A stretch of DNA of 64,000 nt from Amycolatopsis acidicola (GCF_007713735.2 NZ_VMNW02000009.1:93984-157983), one strand, 5' to 3'; positions 9,066 to 18,303 are shown, counted from the first letter of the stretch. Notes: generated by a model from the letters alone, not told the origin. Made by a program: numbers and translations.

Positions 9066-10936
9066 CGCGCCTCCCCTACCTGGAGCTGTTCCGGGACAAG
9101 GGCTTCCGCCGGATGCCAGCACGCGGTGCGGTGCCCGGCCGTATCGGCGACGAGCGGCGGGTCCTCGGCCGTGCACTGCGCGTCGGCGAACGGGCAACGC
9201 GGGGCGAAGGCGCAGCCTTCGGGCAGCTCCGCCGGGTCCGCGGGGCTGCCGGGTATGACGGCGAGAGGTTCGTCGCGGTCCGTCGTCAGGTCCGGCACCG
9301 CCGCGAGCAGCGCCCGCGTGTACGGGTGGCGGGCGTCCGACGTCAGCTCGGCGGCGGGCAGGTCCTCGACGATCCGGCCCGCGTACATCACCAGGACCCG
9401 GTCGCACAGCTGCCGGATCACGCCCATGTCGTGGCTGATCAGCAAAATCGCCACGTCGTCCGCCTCGCGCACGTCGGCCAGCAGCCGCAGCACGCGCCGT
9501 TGCACGGTCACGTCCAGCGCGGTCGTCGGCTCGTCGGCGACGATCAGCGCGGGCGTGCCCATCAGCCCCATGCCGATCATCGCGCGCTGCCGCATCCCGC
9601 CCGAAAACTCGTGCGGCAGCTGGCGTGCCCGCCGCGCCGCACCGGGCAGCCGCACCGCGCGCAGCCTGTCCACGGCGCGCGCGAACGCCGCGCCGCGCGG
9701 CAGTCCTTGGTGGTAGCGCGCCACTTCGGCGAGCTGGGCGCCGACGCGCTGAGTGGGGTTGAACGAGGTCATCGGGTCCTGGAAGACCATCGCGAACGAC
9801 GTGCCCAGCGTGCGGCGGTCCGCTTCGGGCAGCGGCTTCCCGAGGAACTCGAGCCGGTCGGCGTGCACCTGGCCAGGGTCCTCGATGAGCCGGGCGAGCG
9901 CGAGCGCCGTCACGCTCTTGCCGGATCCCGACTCGCCCACGACGCCGACGGATTCCCCGCGTCCGAGCGAGAAACTCACACCGCGCACCGGGTTCACCCC
10001 CGGGAACGTGACGCGCAGGCCCTCGACGGCCAGGACCGGGTGGCCGCCCGCCGATGGCGCCACATCGGCGGGCGGCGAAGCCGGAGCAAGCTCCGGCCGC
10101 CTGGGGGAACCGGCCGCCTGGCCGATCGTGGTCGCCACCGCCTCGCCGAAGAGGCTGAACGCCAGCCCGGCGACCACCACGGCGACGGCGGGCGCCAGCG
10201 CGCCGGCCGGGTGGATGTACAGGCCGTCGAGGCCGTCGCGAAGCAGGCGGCCCCAGTCGAAATCGGGCGACTGCACGCCCAGTCCCAGGAAGGACAGCCC
10301 GGCGAACGACAGCAGCGTACTGCCGGTGGTGATGGTCGCGTTGACCACCAGCGGTTCGGCCACGTTCGGCAGGATGTGCCTGCCCAGCAAGCGAAACCGC
10401 CGGACGCCGACGATCCGCGCGGCCGCCACGTAGTCCAGCGCCAGGACGCGGGCGACCAGCGTCCGGGTCAGGCGGGCGAAGGCGGGCGCGATGGCGAGGC
10501 CGATCGCGAGCACGCTGCCCCGCGCGCCGACGCCGAAGATCACCGCGAAGAACAACGCCAGCAGCAGCCCGGGAAACGCGACCGCGATGTCCACCACCGC
10601 CGACACGAACCGGCCCAGCCGCTTGCCCAGCAGCACCGCCGCCGTGCCGAGCAGCAGGCCCGCCACCACGCCGATCGCGGTCGCGGCCGCCGCCAGCTCG
10701 ACCGACAGCCGGGTCGCGACGAGCACCCGGAAGAAGATGTCGCGGCCCAGGCTGTCAGTGCCCATCCAGTGCTCGGCCGACGGGCCGCGCAGGATCTGCG
10801 TCGTGTCGAGCGCGCTCGCCTTGTCCGACCACAGGATCGGCGCGAACACCGCGAGCAGCAGCACGAGCAGGACGACCGCCGCGGCCGCCGCGCCCAGCGG
10901 GCGGCGCAGCGTGGCCAGCCACTTCGACTTCCGCAC
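9062..10936 (-). CDS. Fused oligopeptide ABC permease (DppC type) and ATPase (DppD type)
   Basis: The 624-residue chain joins two normally separate subunits. Residues 1 to about 275 are a DppC-like permease with about six membrane helices, the GTDSLGRD motif after helix 1 and an EAA-type loop. A proline/alanine-rich linker follows around 275-295. The rest is an ATPase with Walker A GESGSGKSV, signature FSGGMRQRAMIG, Walker B LIVADEPTTAL and the C-terminal CAFAPRCP cysteine motif. Such fusions are known in actinobacteria. The linker coding sequence contains a strong inverted repeat (10080-10097). GTG at 10936 follows the stop of the first permease gene by 3 bp. Confidence 0.92.
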   Translation of the reverse strand: MRKSKWLATLRRPLGAAAAAVVLLVLLLAVFAPILWSDKASALDTTQILRGPSAEHWMGTDSLGRDIFFRVLVATRLSVELAAAATAIGVVAGLLLGTAAVLLGKRLGRFVSAVVDIAVAFPGLLLALFFAVIFGVGARGSVLAIGLAIAPAFARLTRTLVARVLALDYVAAARIVGVRRFRLLGRHILPNVAEPLVVNATITTGSTLLSFAGLSFLGLGVQSPDFDWGRLLRDGLDGLYIHPAGALAPAVAVVVAGLAFSLFGEAVATTIGQAAGSPRRPELAPASPPADVAPSAGGHPVLAVEGLRVTFPGVNPVRGVSFSLGRGESVGVVGESGSGKSVTALALARLIEDPGQVHADRLEFLGKPLPEADRRTLGTSFAMVFQDPMTSFNPTQRVGAQLAEVARYHQGLPRGAAFARAVDRLRAVRLPGAARRARQLPHEFSGGMRQRAMIGMGLMGTPALIVADEPTTALDVTVQRRVLRLLADVREADDVAILLISHDMGVIRQLCDRVLVMYAGRIVEDLPAAELTSDARHPYTRALLAAVPDLTTDRDEPLAVIPGSPADPAELPEGCAFAPRCPFADAQCTAEDPPLVADTAGHRTACWHPAEALVPEQLQVGEAR

Positions 10937-10939
10937 GGC

Positions 10940-11917
10940 TCAGCTCTCCCTGATCGTCGAACGCGGGTCGAGTAGCGCGAGCGCCACGTCGACGGCGAGG
11001 TTCACCAGCAGCACGCCGAGCCCGTAGACCAGCACCACGCCTTGCACGAGCGGGTAGTCCTTGGCGAGGATCGACTGCACGATCGTGCTGCCCAGGCCCG
11101 GCCACGCGAACACGTTCTCCACCAGCACCGTGCCGGCCACCATCGCGCTCAGCAGCAACCCGCCCAGCGTCAGCGTCGCCGTGAGCGCGTTGGGCAGGGC
11201 GTGCCGCAGGTACACCCGCGGCGCTGGCAGGCGTTTCGCGCGGGCGGTGCGGATGTAATCCGCGCGTAGCACGGAAAGCAGCTCGACGCGGGTGATCCGG
11301 GCGAGGATCGCGGCCGGGCCCGCCGCGAGCGCCAGCACCGGCAGGACGTAGGACTCGGGCCCAGAGCGCCCGGCGACCGGGAACCAGCCCAGGCTCACCG
11401 CGAACACGAACACCAGCCCGATCGCGATCAGGAACTCCGGGACCGCCGCCAGCACCGCGCTCGTCGTGGTGAACGCCAGCTCGGCGTGCCGGTGGCGGCC
11501 GCCGCGGGTGAGCACCGCCATCGCCGTGCCGACCGGGACGGCGATGGCGACAGCCAGCAGGAACGCGTAGCCCGCGATCTCCAGCGTCGCCGGGAGCCGC
11601 TCGCCGATCACCTTCGCCACCGGCAGGCCGGATCCCAGCGAGGTGCCGAAGTTCCCGGTGAACAGGTCGCGGAAGTAGTGGAGATACTGCTGCCACAACG
11701 GATCGTCGAGCCCGAGCGCGGCGCGGCGCGCTTCGACGAGCTCGGGCGAAGCGGTAGGGCCCAGCGCCGCCCGCACCGGGTCGCCCGGGATCAGGTGGAT
11801 CATGCCGAACGCGGCGGTCAGCAGCACCCACACCGAAACCAGCAGCCTGCCGCCGCGGCGCACCGCGAAGCGGAGCCAGACGTTGTCGCCCAGCGCCGCC
11901 ACGCGGGTGCCGGTCAT
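10940..11917 (-). CDS. Oligopeptide ABC transporter permease (DppB type)
   Basis: The 325-residue integral membrane protein has the DppB layout: one N-terminal helix ending in LIPGDPVRAALG, then a membrane core of about five helices with the EAA-like segment RADYIRTARAKRLPAPRVYLRHALPNAL. I chose ATG 11917 because GGAG lies eight bases upstream; GTG codons at 11926 and 11935 are in frame and possible. It lies 19 bp after the binding-protein gene and 3 bp before the fused permease-ATPase, so all transporter parts are in one transcript. Confidence 0.9.
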   Translation of the reverse strand: MTGTRVAALGDNVWLRFAVRRGGRLLVSVWVLLTAAFGMIHLIPGDPVRAALGPTASPELVEARRAALGLDDPLWQQYLHYFRDLFTGNFGTSLGSGLPVAKVIGERLPATLEIAGYAFLLAVAIAVPVGTAMAVLTRGGRHRHAELAFTTTSAVLAAVPEFLIAIGLVFVFAVSLGWFPVAGRSGPESYVLPVLALAAGPAAILARITRVELLSVLRADYIRTARAKRLPAPRVYLRHALPNALTATLTLGGLLLSAMVAGTVLVENVFAWPGLGSTIVQSILAKDYPLVQGVVLVYGLGVLLVNLAVDVALALLDPRSTIRES

Positions 11918-11936
11918 CGTGGTCACTCCGGGCACC

Positions 11937-13496
11937 TCAGCCGAGCATCCGGATGGTGCTGGGGTCGATGCTGCCCTGCGTCGTTTCCAGCGTGGCACCC
12001 TGGACGAACGTCGGGCGCACCGCGTTGACGAACGGCACCACGTCGAGGTTCTTGACCAGCGCCTGCTCCCCTTCGGCCCACTTGCCGCAGCCATCGGCCC
12101 CGGCGATCGCGCCCGCCTGCTGCACCGCCGCGTTGTACTCCGGGTTGTCGATCGCGGCGAAGTTGTTGCCGCCACTGCCGGAGAAGAACGGGACGAGTTG
12201 CGTCGGCAGGAAGACGCCGACCGGGACCAGCGCGGCCTCCCAGCTGCCCTGGGTCAGGACCTGCATGCTTTCGGTGTCGGTCATGCCCTTGACGGTCACC
12301 TGCGCGCCGATCGCGGACCACCGCTGCTGCACCAGTTCCGCTGCCGCCTGCATCGTCGAGCCGAGGGTCGAGGGGTAGTAGAAGGTGAGCGCGAGCTTCT
12401 TGCCGTCCTTGACGCGCACGCCGTCCGCGCCGGCGACCCAGCCCGCGGCATCCAATGTGGACTTCGCGGCGGCAGGGTCGGAAGCGGGCAGCAGACCGGA
12501 AATCGTGTTGCCGCCACACGGCCCGAGGCCCGGGGCGAGCAGGCTGTTCGCCTGTTTTCCGGTGCCGCTGGTGAGCACCTGGCCGAGCTGGTTGAGGTCG
12601 AGTGCCTGGGTCAGTGCCTTGCGCACGTCGGCGTCCGCGCCCGGTTCGCCCGCCCGCTGGTTGAACCACAGCTCGCCGAGTGGGGACTCGATGTCGCGTT
12701 CGGTCAGCCCCATGCCCTTGAGCCGCTGCTGGTCGGGGCCGACCACGGTGGCGGCGTTGACCTCCTTGGAGGTCAGGAGGTTCGCGGCGGTGGTCTCGTT
12801 GCCGACCACCTTGATGACCACGGTGTCGGGCAGGCCGCGGGTGTCGGCCTTCCAGTCGCCCGGGCCCCACGCGTAGTCCTTGCGCCGGGTGAGCGTGTAG
12901 TGGTCACCGGCGACGACGTCGGACACGGTGTACATGCCGGTGCCGTCCGAGCCCTGCTTGAGCAGGTTGCGGTCCTTCATTCCCTTGCCGCACACGATGA
13001 ACAGCCCGCCGACGTCGCGCACCAGGAAGGAGTCCGGGGTGGAGCTGGTGACGGTCACCGTGCCGGTCGCGTCGTCGCCGGTGGCCTTCGCCCCGGGCAT
13101 CACGTAGAGGCCGAGCGAGGCGGAGCCGTTCTCCTCGTCGCCGACGAAGTTGATGTTGTCGGCGACCTGCGACGCGGTCAGCGGCGTGCCGTCGGAGCAC
13201 GTGATTCCCTTGCGCAGCGTGTACTTCGCGGTGGTGGTGTCGCCCTCCCACTTCTCCGCGAGCCCGGCTTCCATGTTCCCGCTGCCATCGATCGCGACGA
13301 GCGTGTCGTAGAGGAACCGGTCGGCCTGGATCGTCACGCTCAACGCGGTGAAATGCGGATCGAGGCTGCCCGGGTCGCCACCCGAGACCAGCGTGAAGGT
13401 CCCGCCGTCGACCGTGCTCGCCCCCGAACCGCCCCCGCAGGCGGCGAGGGTCAGCGCCAGCGCGGCGGCGGCGGCCGTTTTCAGAGCGGACTTCAT
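11937..13496 (-). CDS. Peptide-binding lipoprotein of ABC transporter (SBP family 5)
   Basis: The 519-residue protein opens with MKSALKTAAAAALALTLAAC, a lipoprotein signal with lipobox LAAC, followed by a flexible GGGSGAST stretch. The mature part matches family 5 extracellular solute-binding proteins (GGTFTL, GDPGSLDPHF, LAEKWE, YTLRKGITCSDGTPLTA). ATG 13496 was chosen over an in-frame GTG at 13514 because it has GGGAGG just upstream and starts the signal peptide directly. It should sit on the outer face of the membrane and hand peptides to the permeases encoded next. Confidence 0.92.
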   Translation of the reverse strand: MKSALKTAAAAALALTLAACGGGSGASTVDGGTFTLVSGGDPGSLDPHFTALSVTIQADRFLYDTLVAIDGSGNMEAGLAEKWEGDTTTAKYTLRKGITCSDGTPLTASQVADNINFVGDEENGSASLGLYVMPGAKATGDDATGTVTVTSSTPDSFLVRDVGGLFIVCGKGMKDRNLLKQGSDGTGMYTVSDVVAGDHYTLTRRKDYAWGPGDWKADTRGLPDTVVIKVVGNETTAANLLTSKEVNAATVVGPDQQRLKGMGLTERDIESPLGELWFNQRAGEPGADADVRKALTQALDLNQLGQVLTSGTGKQANSLLAPGLGPCGGNTISGLLPASDPAAAKSTLDAAGWVAGADGVRVKDGKKLALTFYYPSTLGSTMQAAAELVQQRWSAIGAQVTVKGMTDTESMQVLTQGSWEAALVPVGVFLPTQLVPFFSGSGGNNFAAIDNPEYNAAVQQAGAIAGADGCGKWAEGEQALVKNLDVVPFVNAVRPTFVQGATLETTQGSIDPSTIRMLG

Positions 13497-13510
13497 TCTG
13501 CCTCCCGGCT

Positions 13511-14896
13511 TCACCGGACGCGCCGGGTGGCTCGTCCGGAATGGACGTACTTCGCGTGGCCGTCGCCGTCGTCGCCGACGAACACGTGCGGCAGGTGGAC
13601 TCCCTGGGTGGGGGCGAGCGGGATGAGGCTGTCGCCGTCCAGGCGGACCAGCTCGGTCCGTTCGGGTTCGGTCAGCTCCGCGAACAGGCCTTTCGGCTGT
13701 TGATCGAGCCAGATCCGCCCGTCGTCGTCCTGGGAGACGGTCAGCTCCGCGACCTCGCTGGCGTACGTGCCGACGTACCGGCTTCCGTCCACCGGCGCGG
13801 GATCGGACGGCGGGACGGGCAGCGGTGGGAGTTCGACCCCGGCGAGCTCCCGCAGCAGGTGCCCGTAGACGTCCGCGTGCAGGCCGATCGGGTCACCGCC
13901 GTTGGTGAGCAAGGCGATCACCACGTCCGCGCCCGGCACCACGCGCAGGAACGCGGACTGCCCGATCGTCCCGCCGTCGTGGCCGATCACCGGGCCGCCC
14001 GGCCAGTCGAACAGCTCCCAGCCCAGCCCCCACGCGGTGCCCATCAGCCCGAGCGGCGGGAGCACGACTTGCTGTTCCCGCATGGCTTTCACCGCGTCCG
14101 CGGACAGTATTCGGGTGCCGTCCGGCGCGACGCCGTCGCGCAGGTGCATGCGCGCGAAGGCGACCAGGTCGCGGGGCCGCATCGCGAGCGCCGAGCCGGC
14201 GGGCGCGTTCGATCTCGTGAGCGACCACACCGGGGCAGGCCGCGGTCGGCCTTCCGGCGCTTCCGGCGCCAGATGCCCGACCGCGGCGCGGTGCAGAATG
14301 GCCTCGTCGGCGCAGGTCGCGACGTGCGTCAGGCCGAGCGGGGTGGCGAGGTGGTCGCGCAGGCACTGGTCGTAAGGCTTGCCGCGCAACACTTCCACGA
14401 CGCGGCCGAGGACGCAGAACGCGGCGTTGTTGTAGGAGAACATCTCTCCCGGCGGGAACAGCTGCTCGGTTTCGCCGAGCGTCGCGACGTACTTCTCGAC
14501 GCAGTCGTCGCCGCGGCCGGTGTCGGTGAACAGGTCACCCTCGAAGCCCGCGGTGTGGGACATCAGCTGGCGCACGGTGATCGCTTCCGTGGCCGCCGCG
14601 TCCGCCACCCGGAACCCGGGCACGTATCGCCGGACGGGCGCGTCCAGCTCGAGCAGCCCCTCGGTGGCGAGCTGCATCGCGAGCGACGTGGTCCAGACCT
14701 TCGTGATGGACCCGATCTGGAACACCGAGTCCGGCGTGGCCTCGACGCCGGTCGCCACGTTGAGCACTCCCGCGGCCGCGTCGGCCACCTCGTCACCGGC
14801 GGACACCGCGATCGCGGCAGCGGGCACCCCGCGCTGCTCGACCAGCCGGGGGAACTCGCTCCCGAGCCAGTCGCCGATCTCGTCCAGCTTCGCCAT
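13511..14896 (-). CDS. Beta-lactamase-fold serine hydrolase (class C/DD-peptidase family)
   Basis: The 461-residue protein has the catalytic Ser63-x-x-Lys66 (SITK), a Tyr-Asn-Asn box in FSYNNAAF near residue 157, and a GHDGG box replacing KTG, followed by a beta-rich C-terminal domain. No signal peptide is visible, so it is probably intracellular. Several blocks are nearly identical to the C-terminal half of the S9 fusion in the same operon, such as TDTGRGDDC and the segment after GVLNV, so the two are paralogues. Likely reaction: hydrolysis of peptides or esters, possibly with D-residues. A true beta-lactamase role is unlikely for a cytosolic member. It is the first gene of the operon. Confidence 0.87.
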   Translation of the reverse strand: MAKLDEIGDWLGSEFPRLVEQRGVPAAAIAVSAGDEVADAAAGVLNVATGVEATPDSVFQIGSITKVWTTSLAMQLATEGLLELDAPVRRYVPGFRVADAAATEAITVRQLMSHTAGFEGDLFTDTGRGDDCVEKYVATLGETEQLFPPGEMFSYNNAAFCVLGRVVEVLRGKPYDQCLRDHLATPLGLTHVATCADEAILHRAAVGHLAPEAPEGRPRPAPVWSLTRSNAPAGSALAMRPRDLVAFARMHLRDGVAPDGTRILSADAVKAMREQQVVLPPLGLMGTAWGLGWELFDWPGGPVIGHDGGTIGQSAFLRVVPGADVVIALLTNGGDPIGLHADVYGHLLRELAGVELPPLPVPPSDPAPVDGSRYVGTYASEVAELTVSQDDDGRIWLDQQPKGLFAELTEPERTELVRLDGDSLIPLAPTQGVHLPHVFVGDDGDGHAKYVHSGRATRRVR

Positions 14897-14919
14897 CGGG
14901 CCAACGTAGCGGCGGCCGG

Positions 14920-14936
14920 GGACGAAAAGTTCGTCC
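14920..14936. promoter_or_regulatory. Inverted repeat upstream of the peptide operon
   Basis: GGACGAA, a 3-bp spacer, then TTCGTCC form a perfect 7-bp inverted repeat 24 bp before the first gene of the minus-strand operon. Its position suits an operator, with the operon-encoded PucR protein as the natural candidate reader. That link is inference. Confidence 0.4.
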
Positions 14937-14979
14937 GTTCGCACAAACCTGCCCGGGCCGACTCGTCGGGCTGGACAAG

Positions 14980-16314
14980 CTACCCCGCGGGCCGCCGCCT
15001 GAGGACCTCGTCCATCCCGCATCGCGACGTGGCCTTGATGACGAGCGGCGGCGACGGCTCCTCGGGCCACGTGATCACCGAGTAGGTTTCCTCCGACTCC
15101 GGCAGATCCCGGTGGCGGACATCCCGGCCGCGGGCGTGCACGCGGACCCGGTAACACCCCGGGCCCGACGCGCTCAACCGGGGCAGGTCCACGCCCCCGC
15201 CGTGCGCCCGGACGCGCAGCTCCCCGTCCGGCACGGCGAGGGAGAATTCCGCCACGTCCTCCCACTCCTGCAACCGTTCCCGCTCCTCCGGCGTATCCAA
15301 ACCGGGCCGAGACACGAAAGCGGCGGCGCTCACGGTGATCGTCCCCCGCTCGATTCCGGTGCGCACGAGCAGGAAAGACTCCCCCAAGCCGCCGAGCCCC
15401 GTGGAATGGTCCAGGTTTTCGAAGCTGCCCGGAAACCGGGCGTCACCGAGGACGAAGCTGTGTTTGAACACGCGGACGGGCGCCGTCCCGGATTCGGCGG
15501 CACGCACGCGGCGCTGCTCCTCCTCGGCCCAGTTCCGGCGCCGGGCCCGCAACGTGAACAGGGAACGGATCTCCAGCGCGGTCTTCGCGACGACGAGGAC
15601 GACGACGCTCCAGCGCTGATCCATGACCGGCCGCAGCCCCACGCTCAGCGGCGCGAAGGTGAGGATGAGGCCGAGCGCGACGCCCCCTAGCAGCACCCCG
15701 GTGCGCGCCATGCCGTACTCGTACACGTCCGCGGGCCCGAGCAGGTACCGCTCTTCCCGCCAGAACCAGTCGAAGACATAGGCCACGCCCTGCCCGAGCA
15801 GGAGACCGGCCAGCACACCGGCTCCCGTCAGGATCGTGAGTTTCGGCGTTCCCGCGAAGAAACCACCGGTCATCCACAGGAAGAACCCGGTGAAGACCGT
15901 GGTGAAGGCCTGCTGGAAGAAGAACGAACCGGCCGATGCCACCTGCTGGCGCGGGTTCGATCCGCCCGGGGTGCGGATTCGGAAGGAGCTGGGAAAACCC
16001 GGGCCGAACGGGGTGGTCGGGCCCGTGGAGACGGTTCTGCTCGCGTCGCCTTGGGTGTAGCGCGTGACGCGGCGTGGACCGCGGGCCGTGCGGATCTTGA
16101 GCACGCCCCAGATGCTCAGCGCCAGGTTTTCCAGCCAGTAGACGATCAGTACGTCCTGCCACCTCCAGCCCCGCCACGCCACGGCCGCGACCGGAAGCAG
16201 GTTGACCAGCACCAGCGCGGCGACCGACACGGCCCGGCTGTCACTTCGGGCGAACTTGCGCAGCAGCGTGCTCACCAGCCCCGAGACCGCCCCGCGCCAG
16301 GCGTCACGTTCCAC
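14980..16314 (-). CDS. Multi-pass membrane protein of unknown function (DUF6498-like)
   Basis: The protein has about six or seven membrane helices in its first 250 residues, including a helix pair around DVLIVYWLENLALSIWGVLK, the conserved element I associate with the DUF6498 family. A soluble C-terminal half of about 200 residues follows, without a motif I know. GTG 16314 has the very strong GGGGGAGG five bases upstream; an in-frame ATG lies at 16329. It is separated from the peptide operon by 83 bp and divergent from the P450 gene. I cannot assign a function. Confidence 0.65.
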   Translation of the reverse strand: MERDAWRGAVSGLVSTLLRKFARSDSRAVSVAALVLVNLLPVAAVAWRGWRWQDVLIVYWLENLALSIWGVLKIRTARGPRRVTRYTQGDASRTVSTGPTTPFGPGFPSSFRIRTPGGSNPRQQVASAGSFFFQQAFTTVFTGFFLWMTGGFFAGTPKLTILTGAGVLAGLLLGQGVAYVFDWFWREERYLLGPADVYEYGMARTGVLLGGVALGLILTFAPLSVGLRPVMDQRWSVVVLVVAKTALEIRSLFTLRARRRNWAEEEQRRVRAAESGTAPVRVFKHSFVLGDARFPGSFENLDHSTGLGGLGESFLLVRTGIERGTITVSAAAFVSRPGLDTPEERERLQEWEDVAEFSLAVPDGELRVRAHGGGVDLPRLSASGPGCYRVRVHARGRDVRHRDLPESEETYSVITWPEEPSPPLVIKATSRCGMDEVLRRRPAG

Positions 16315-16467
16315 GGTTTCCTCCCCCATAACCAAAAGTGACCGTGGAAAAGGGTAGCGCGAATACGCCTTCGCCGAAGCGGAATCCGAGAATTCACCGG
16401 CGGCGCCGTCTCATTTTCCGGTCCTTTGTGGACGCGGCGTTGACACTTTCCCGGGGCCGGTGCCACC

Positions 16468-16483
16468 ATTCAGTATACTTAAA
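16468..16483. promoter_or_regulatory. Candidate operator (AGTATACT core) upstream of P450
   Basis: The palindrome AGTATACT at 16472-16479 matches the centre of the 16-bp motif AAAGAGTRTACTCTTT seen before most catabolic genes here. It lies 57 bp before the P450 start. The TATACT part could also act as a -10 box, but no -35 sits at proper spacing (a TTGACA at 16440 is 28 bp away). Confidence 0.5.
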
Positions 16484-16535
16484 TACCCGCGATGCCGACG
16501 GAGCAGTGCTGCTTCCGGTGAGAGGGGATCGTGCC

Positions 16536-17741
16536 GTGCCGGTCACCGCCACGACCAGTGAAGTCCACTACGACCCGTACGATGTCGAACTCAACGCCGA
16601 CCCGTACCCGATGTTCCGCCGCCTGCGCGAAGAAGCGCCCCTTTACCGCAACGAGGAGCACGGATTCCATGCGGTGAGCCGGTTCGAGGACGTCCGGAAG
16701 GGGTTGTCGGAGCGTGACACCTTCATTTCCGGGAAGGGCGCGATCCTCGAACTGATCAAGGCGGACATCCCCATCCCGCCGGGTGTCCTGATCTTCGAGG
16801 ACCCGCCGATCCACACCATTCACCGCACCCTGCTGTCCCGGATGTTCACGCCGAAGAAGATCCGCGAACTGGAGCCGGCGATCCGCGGGTTCTGCGTGCG
16901 GGCGCTGGACCCGCACGTCGGCGCCGGCGGGTTCGACTTCGTCACCGATCTCGGCAAGCAGATGCCGATGCGGGTGATCAGCATGCTGCTGGGGATCCCG
17001 GAAGAGGATCAGGAAACCATCCGCGACCAGGTGGACGCGGAACTGCGCACCGAAGCGGGCAAACCGATGGCCCGCTATTCCGAGGAAGGCGACTTCGCCT
17101 CCGGGGAGATCTTCGCGCGCTACATCGACTGGCGGGCCGAGCACCCGTCCGACGACATCATGAGCGAGCTGCTCAACGCCGAGTTCGAGGACGAGACCGG
17201 CACAACCAGGAAGCTGACCCGCGAAGAGCTGCTGACGTACGTCAACGTCGTCGCGGGCGCGGGGAACGAGACCACGACGCGGCTGATCGGCTGGGCGGGC
17301 AAGGTGCTCGCCGACAACCCGGGCCAGCGCCGTGAGCTGGTGGAGAACCCGGCGCTGATCCCGCAGGCCGTCGAGGAGTTGCTGCGCTTCGAACCGCCCG
17401 CGCCGCACGTGGCGCGCTACATGACGCGCGATGTCGAGTTCCACGGGGAGGTCGTGCCCGCGGGCAGCATCATGATGATGCTCATCGGCTCCGCCAACCG
17501 GGATGACCGCCAGTTCACCGACGGCGACCGGTTCGACATCCATCGCGAAACCCGCCAGCACCTCACATTCGGCCTCGGTACGCATTACTGTCTCGGTTCG
17601 GCGCTGGCCCGGCTGGAAGGGCGGATCGCGCTCGAGGAGGTCCTCGCCCGCTTCCCGGAGTGGGAGGTGGATCTGGCCGGCGCCACCCTGTCCCCCACGT
17701 CGACGGTCCGCGGCTGGGACACGCTCCCGGTCCGCTTCTGA
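16536..17741 (+). CDS. Cytochrome P450
   Basis: With GTG 16536 (AGAGGGG nine bases upstream) the protein is 401 residues, normal for a soluble bacterial P450. The I-helix oxygen-activation motif is AGAGNETT (residues 240-247), the ExxR motif is Glu281-Arg284, and the heme pocket is FGLGTHYCLG with Cys352 as ligand. It would hydroxylate a hydrophobic substrate and needs a ferredoxin; the only one in the window is at 46364-46552. It stands alone between a divergent membrane protein and the mce operon. Longer in-frame GTG starts exist upstream but would add a low-complexity N terminus. Confidence 0.9.
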   Translation: MPVTATTSEVHYDPYDVELNADPYPMFRRLREEAPLYRNEEHGFHAVSRFEDVRKGLSERDTFISGKGAILELIKADIPIPPGVLIFEDPPIHTIHRTLLSRMFTPKKIRELEPAIRGFCVRALDPHVGAGGFDFVTDLGKQMPMRVISMLLGIPEEDQETIRDQVDAELRTEAGKPMARYSEEGDFASGEIFARYIDWRAEHPSDDIMSELLNAEFEDETGTTRKLTREELLTYVNVVAGAGNETTTRLIGWAGKVLADNPGQRRELVENPALIPQAVEELLRFEPPAPHVARYMTRDVEFHGEVVPAGSIMMMLIGSANRDDRQFTDGDRFDIHRETRQHLTFGLGTHYCLGSALARLEGRIALEEVLARFPEWEVDLAGATLSPTSTVRGWDTLPVRF

Positions 17742-17755
17742 GGATTCCGCGACTC

Positions 17756-17970
17756 GCCAACGCGCGCGGCCGACCCGCCACCTCGCCGAAGTGGACGGCC
17801 ACCGCGCGGCCGACCGGCCAACGTGGGTCGGCCACTGCACAGCCGCCCCGCCAACACACGCCGCCAACACACCAACACGCGCGGCCAACCCGCCAACGCG
17901 CACAGCCAACCCACCAACACGGGCGGCCAACACACAAGCACGGGCGGCCAACTCACCAACGCGCGCACCC
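17756..17970. repeat. Degenerate GC-rich short tandem repeat array
   Basis: The spacer after the P450 holds a run of imperfect units built on GCGGCCAAC and CGCCAACAC (for example at 17881-17899 and 17941-17960). All three frames of each strand give only Ala/Thr/Asn/Gln- or Arg/Pro-rich nonsense. A second run built on CGTGCGGG lies at 18000-18050. No gene is supportable between 17742 and 18454. A similar array lies at 38650-39060. Confidence 0.6.
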
Positions 17971-18303
17971 CCGCCGAGTCCGCACGCTCGCAACGGCCGT
18001 GCGGGCGTGCGGGCGTGCGGGCGTTGCAGACCGTGCGGGCATGCGGGCCACGCCGACACTTTCGGCCGCACCCGCCCCGTTCCGCGCGCGGCGGCTCCTC
18101 ACGCTCCGCGTTCCCGCCCCGAGCACAGCCCGCTACCACCGCACGCCCGCCAGCGCGCGTAGCGCAAAAACCCTTTTCGCACAAGGGCTCAGCTCACGCG
18201 GGCAGTCCGCGTGCGACTGTCCCACCCCGAAAGATTCACTCAATTCCCGGCCGGCCACGGAACCTTCCCGGTCCCACGAGCGGAATCGTCGCCACCGACC
18301 GGG

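Noticed and set aside
13511..14896. Antibiotic-resistance beta-lactamase
   Set aside because: No export signal, and it is embedded in a peptide-uptake operon; a peptidase or esterase role fits better.
15443..16177. Alternative minus-strand frame inside the membrane protein gene
   Set aside because: It overlaps the frame that encodes clear membrane helices and has a strong ribosome site; the alternative has neither.
16440..16479. TTGACA and TATACT as a sigma-70 promoter for the P450
   Set aside because: The spacing is 28 bp, far from the usual 17; TATACT is better explained as part of the shared palindrome.
17756..17970. CRISPR array
   Set aside because: Units are short, variable and contiguous, without constant repeats separated by unique spacers, and no cas genes are present.
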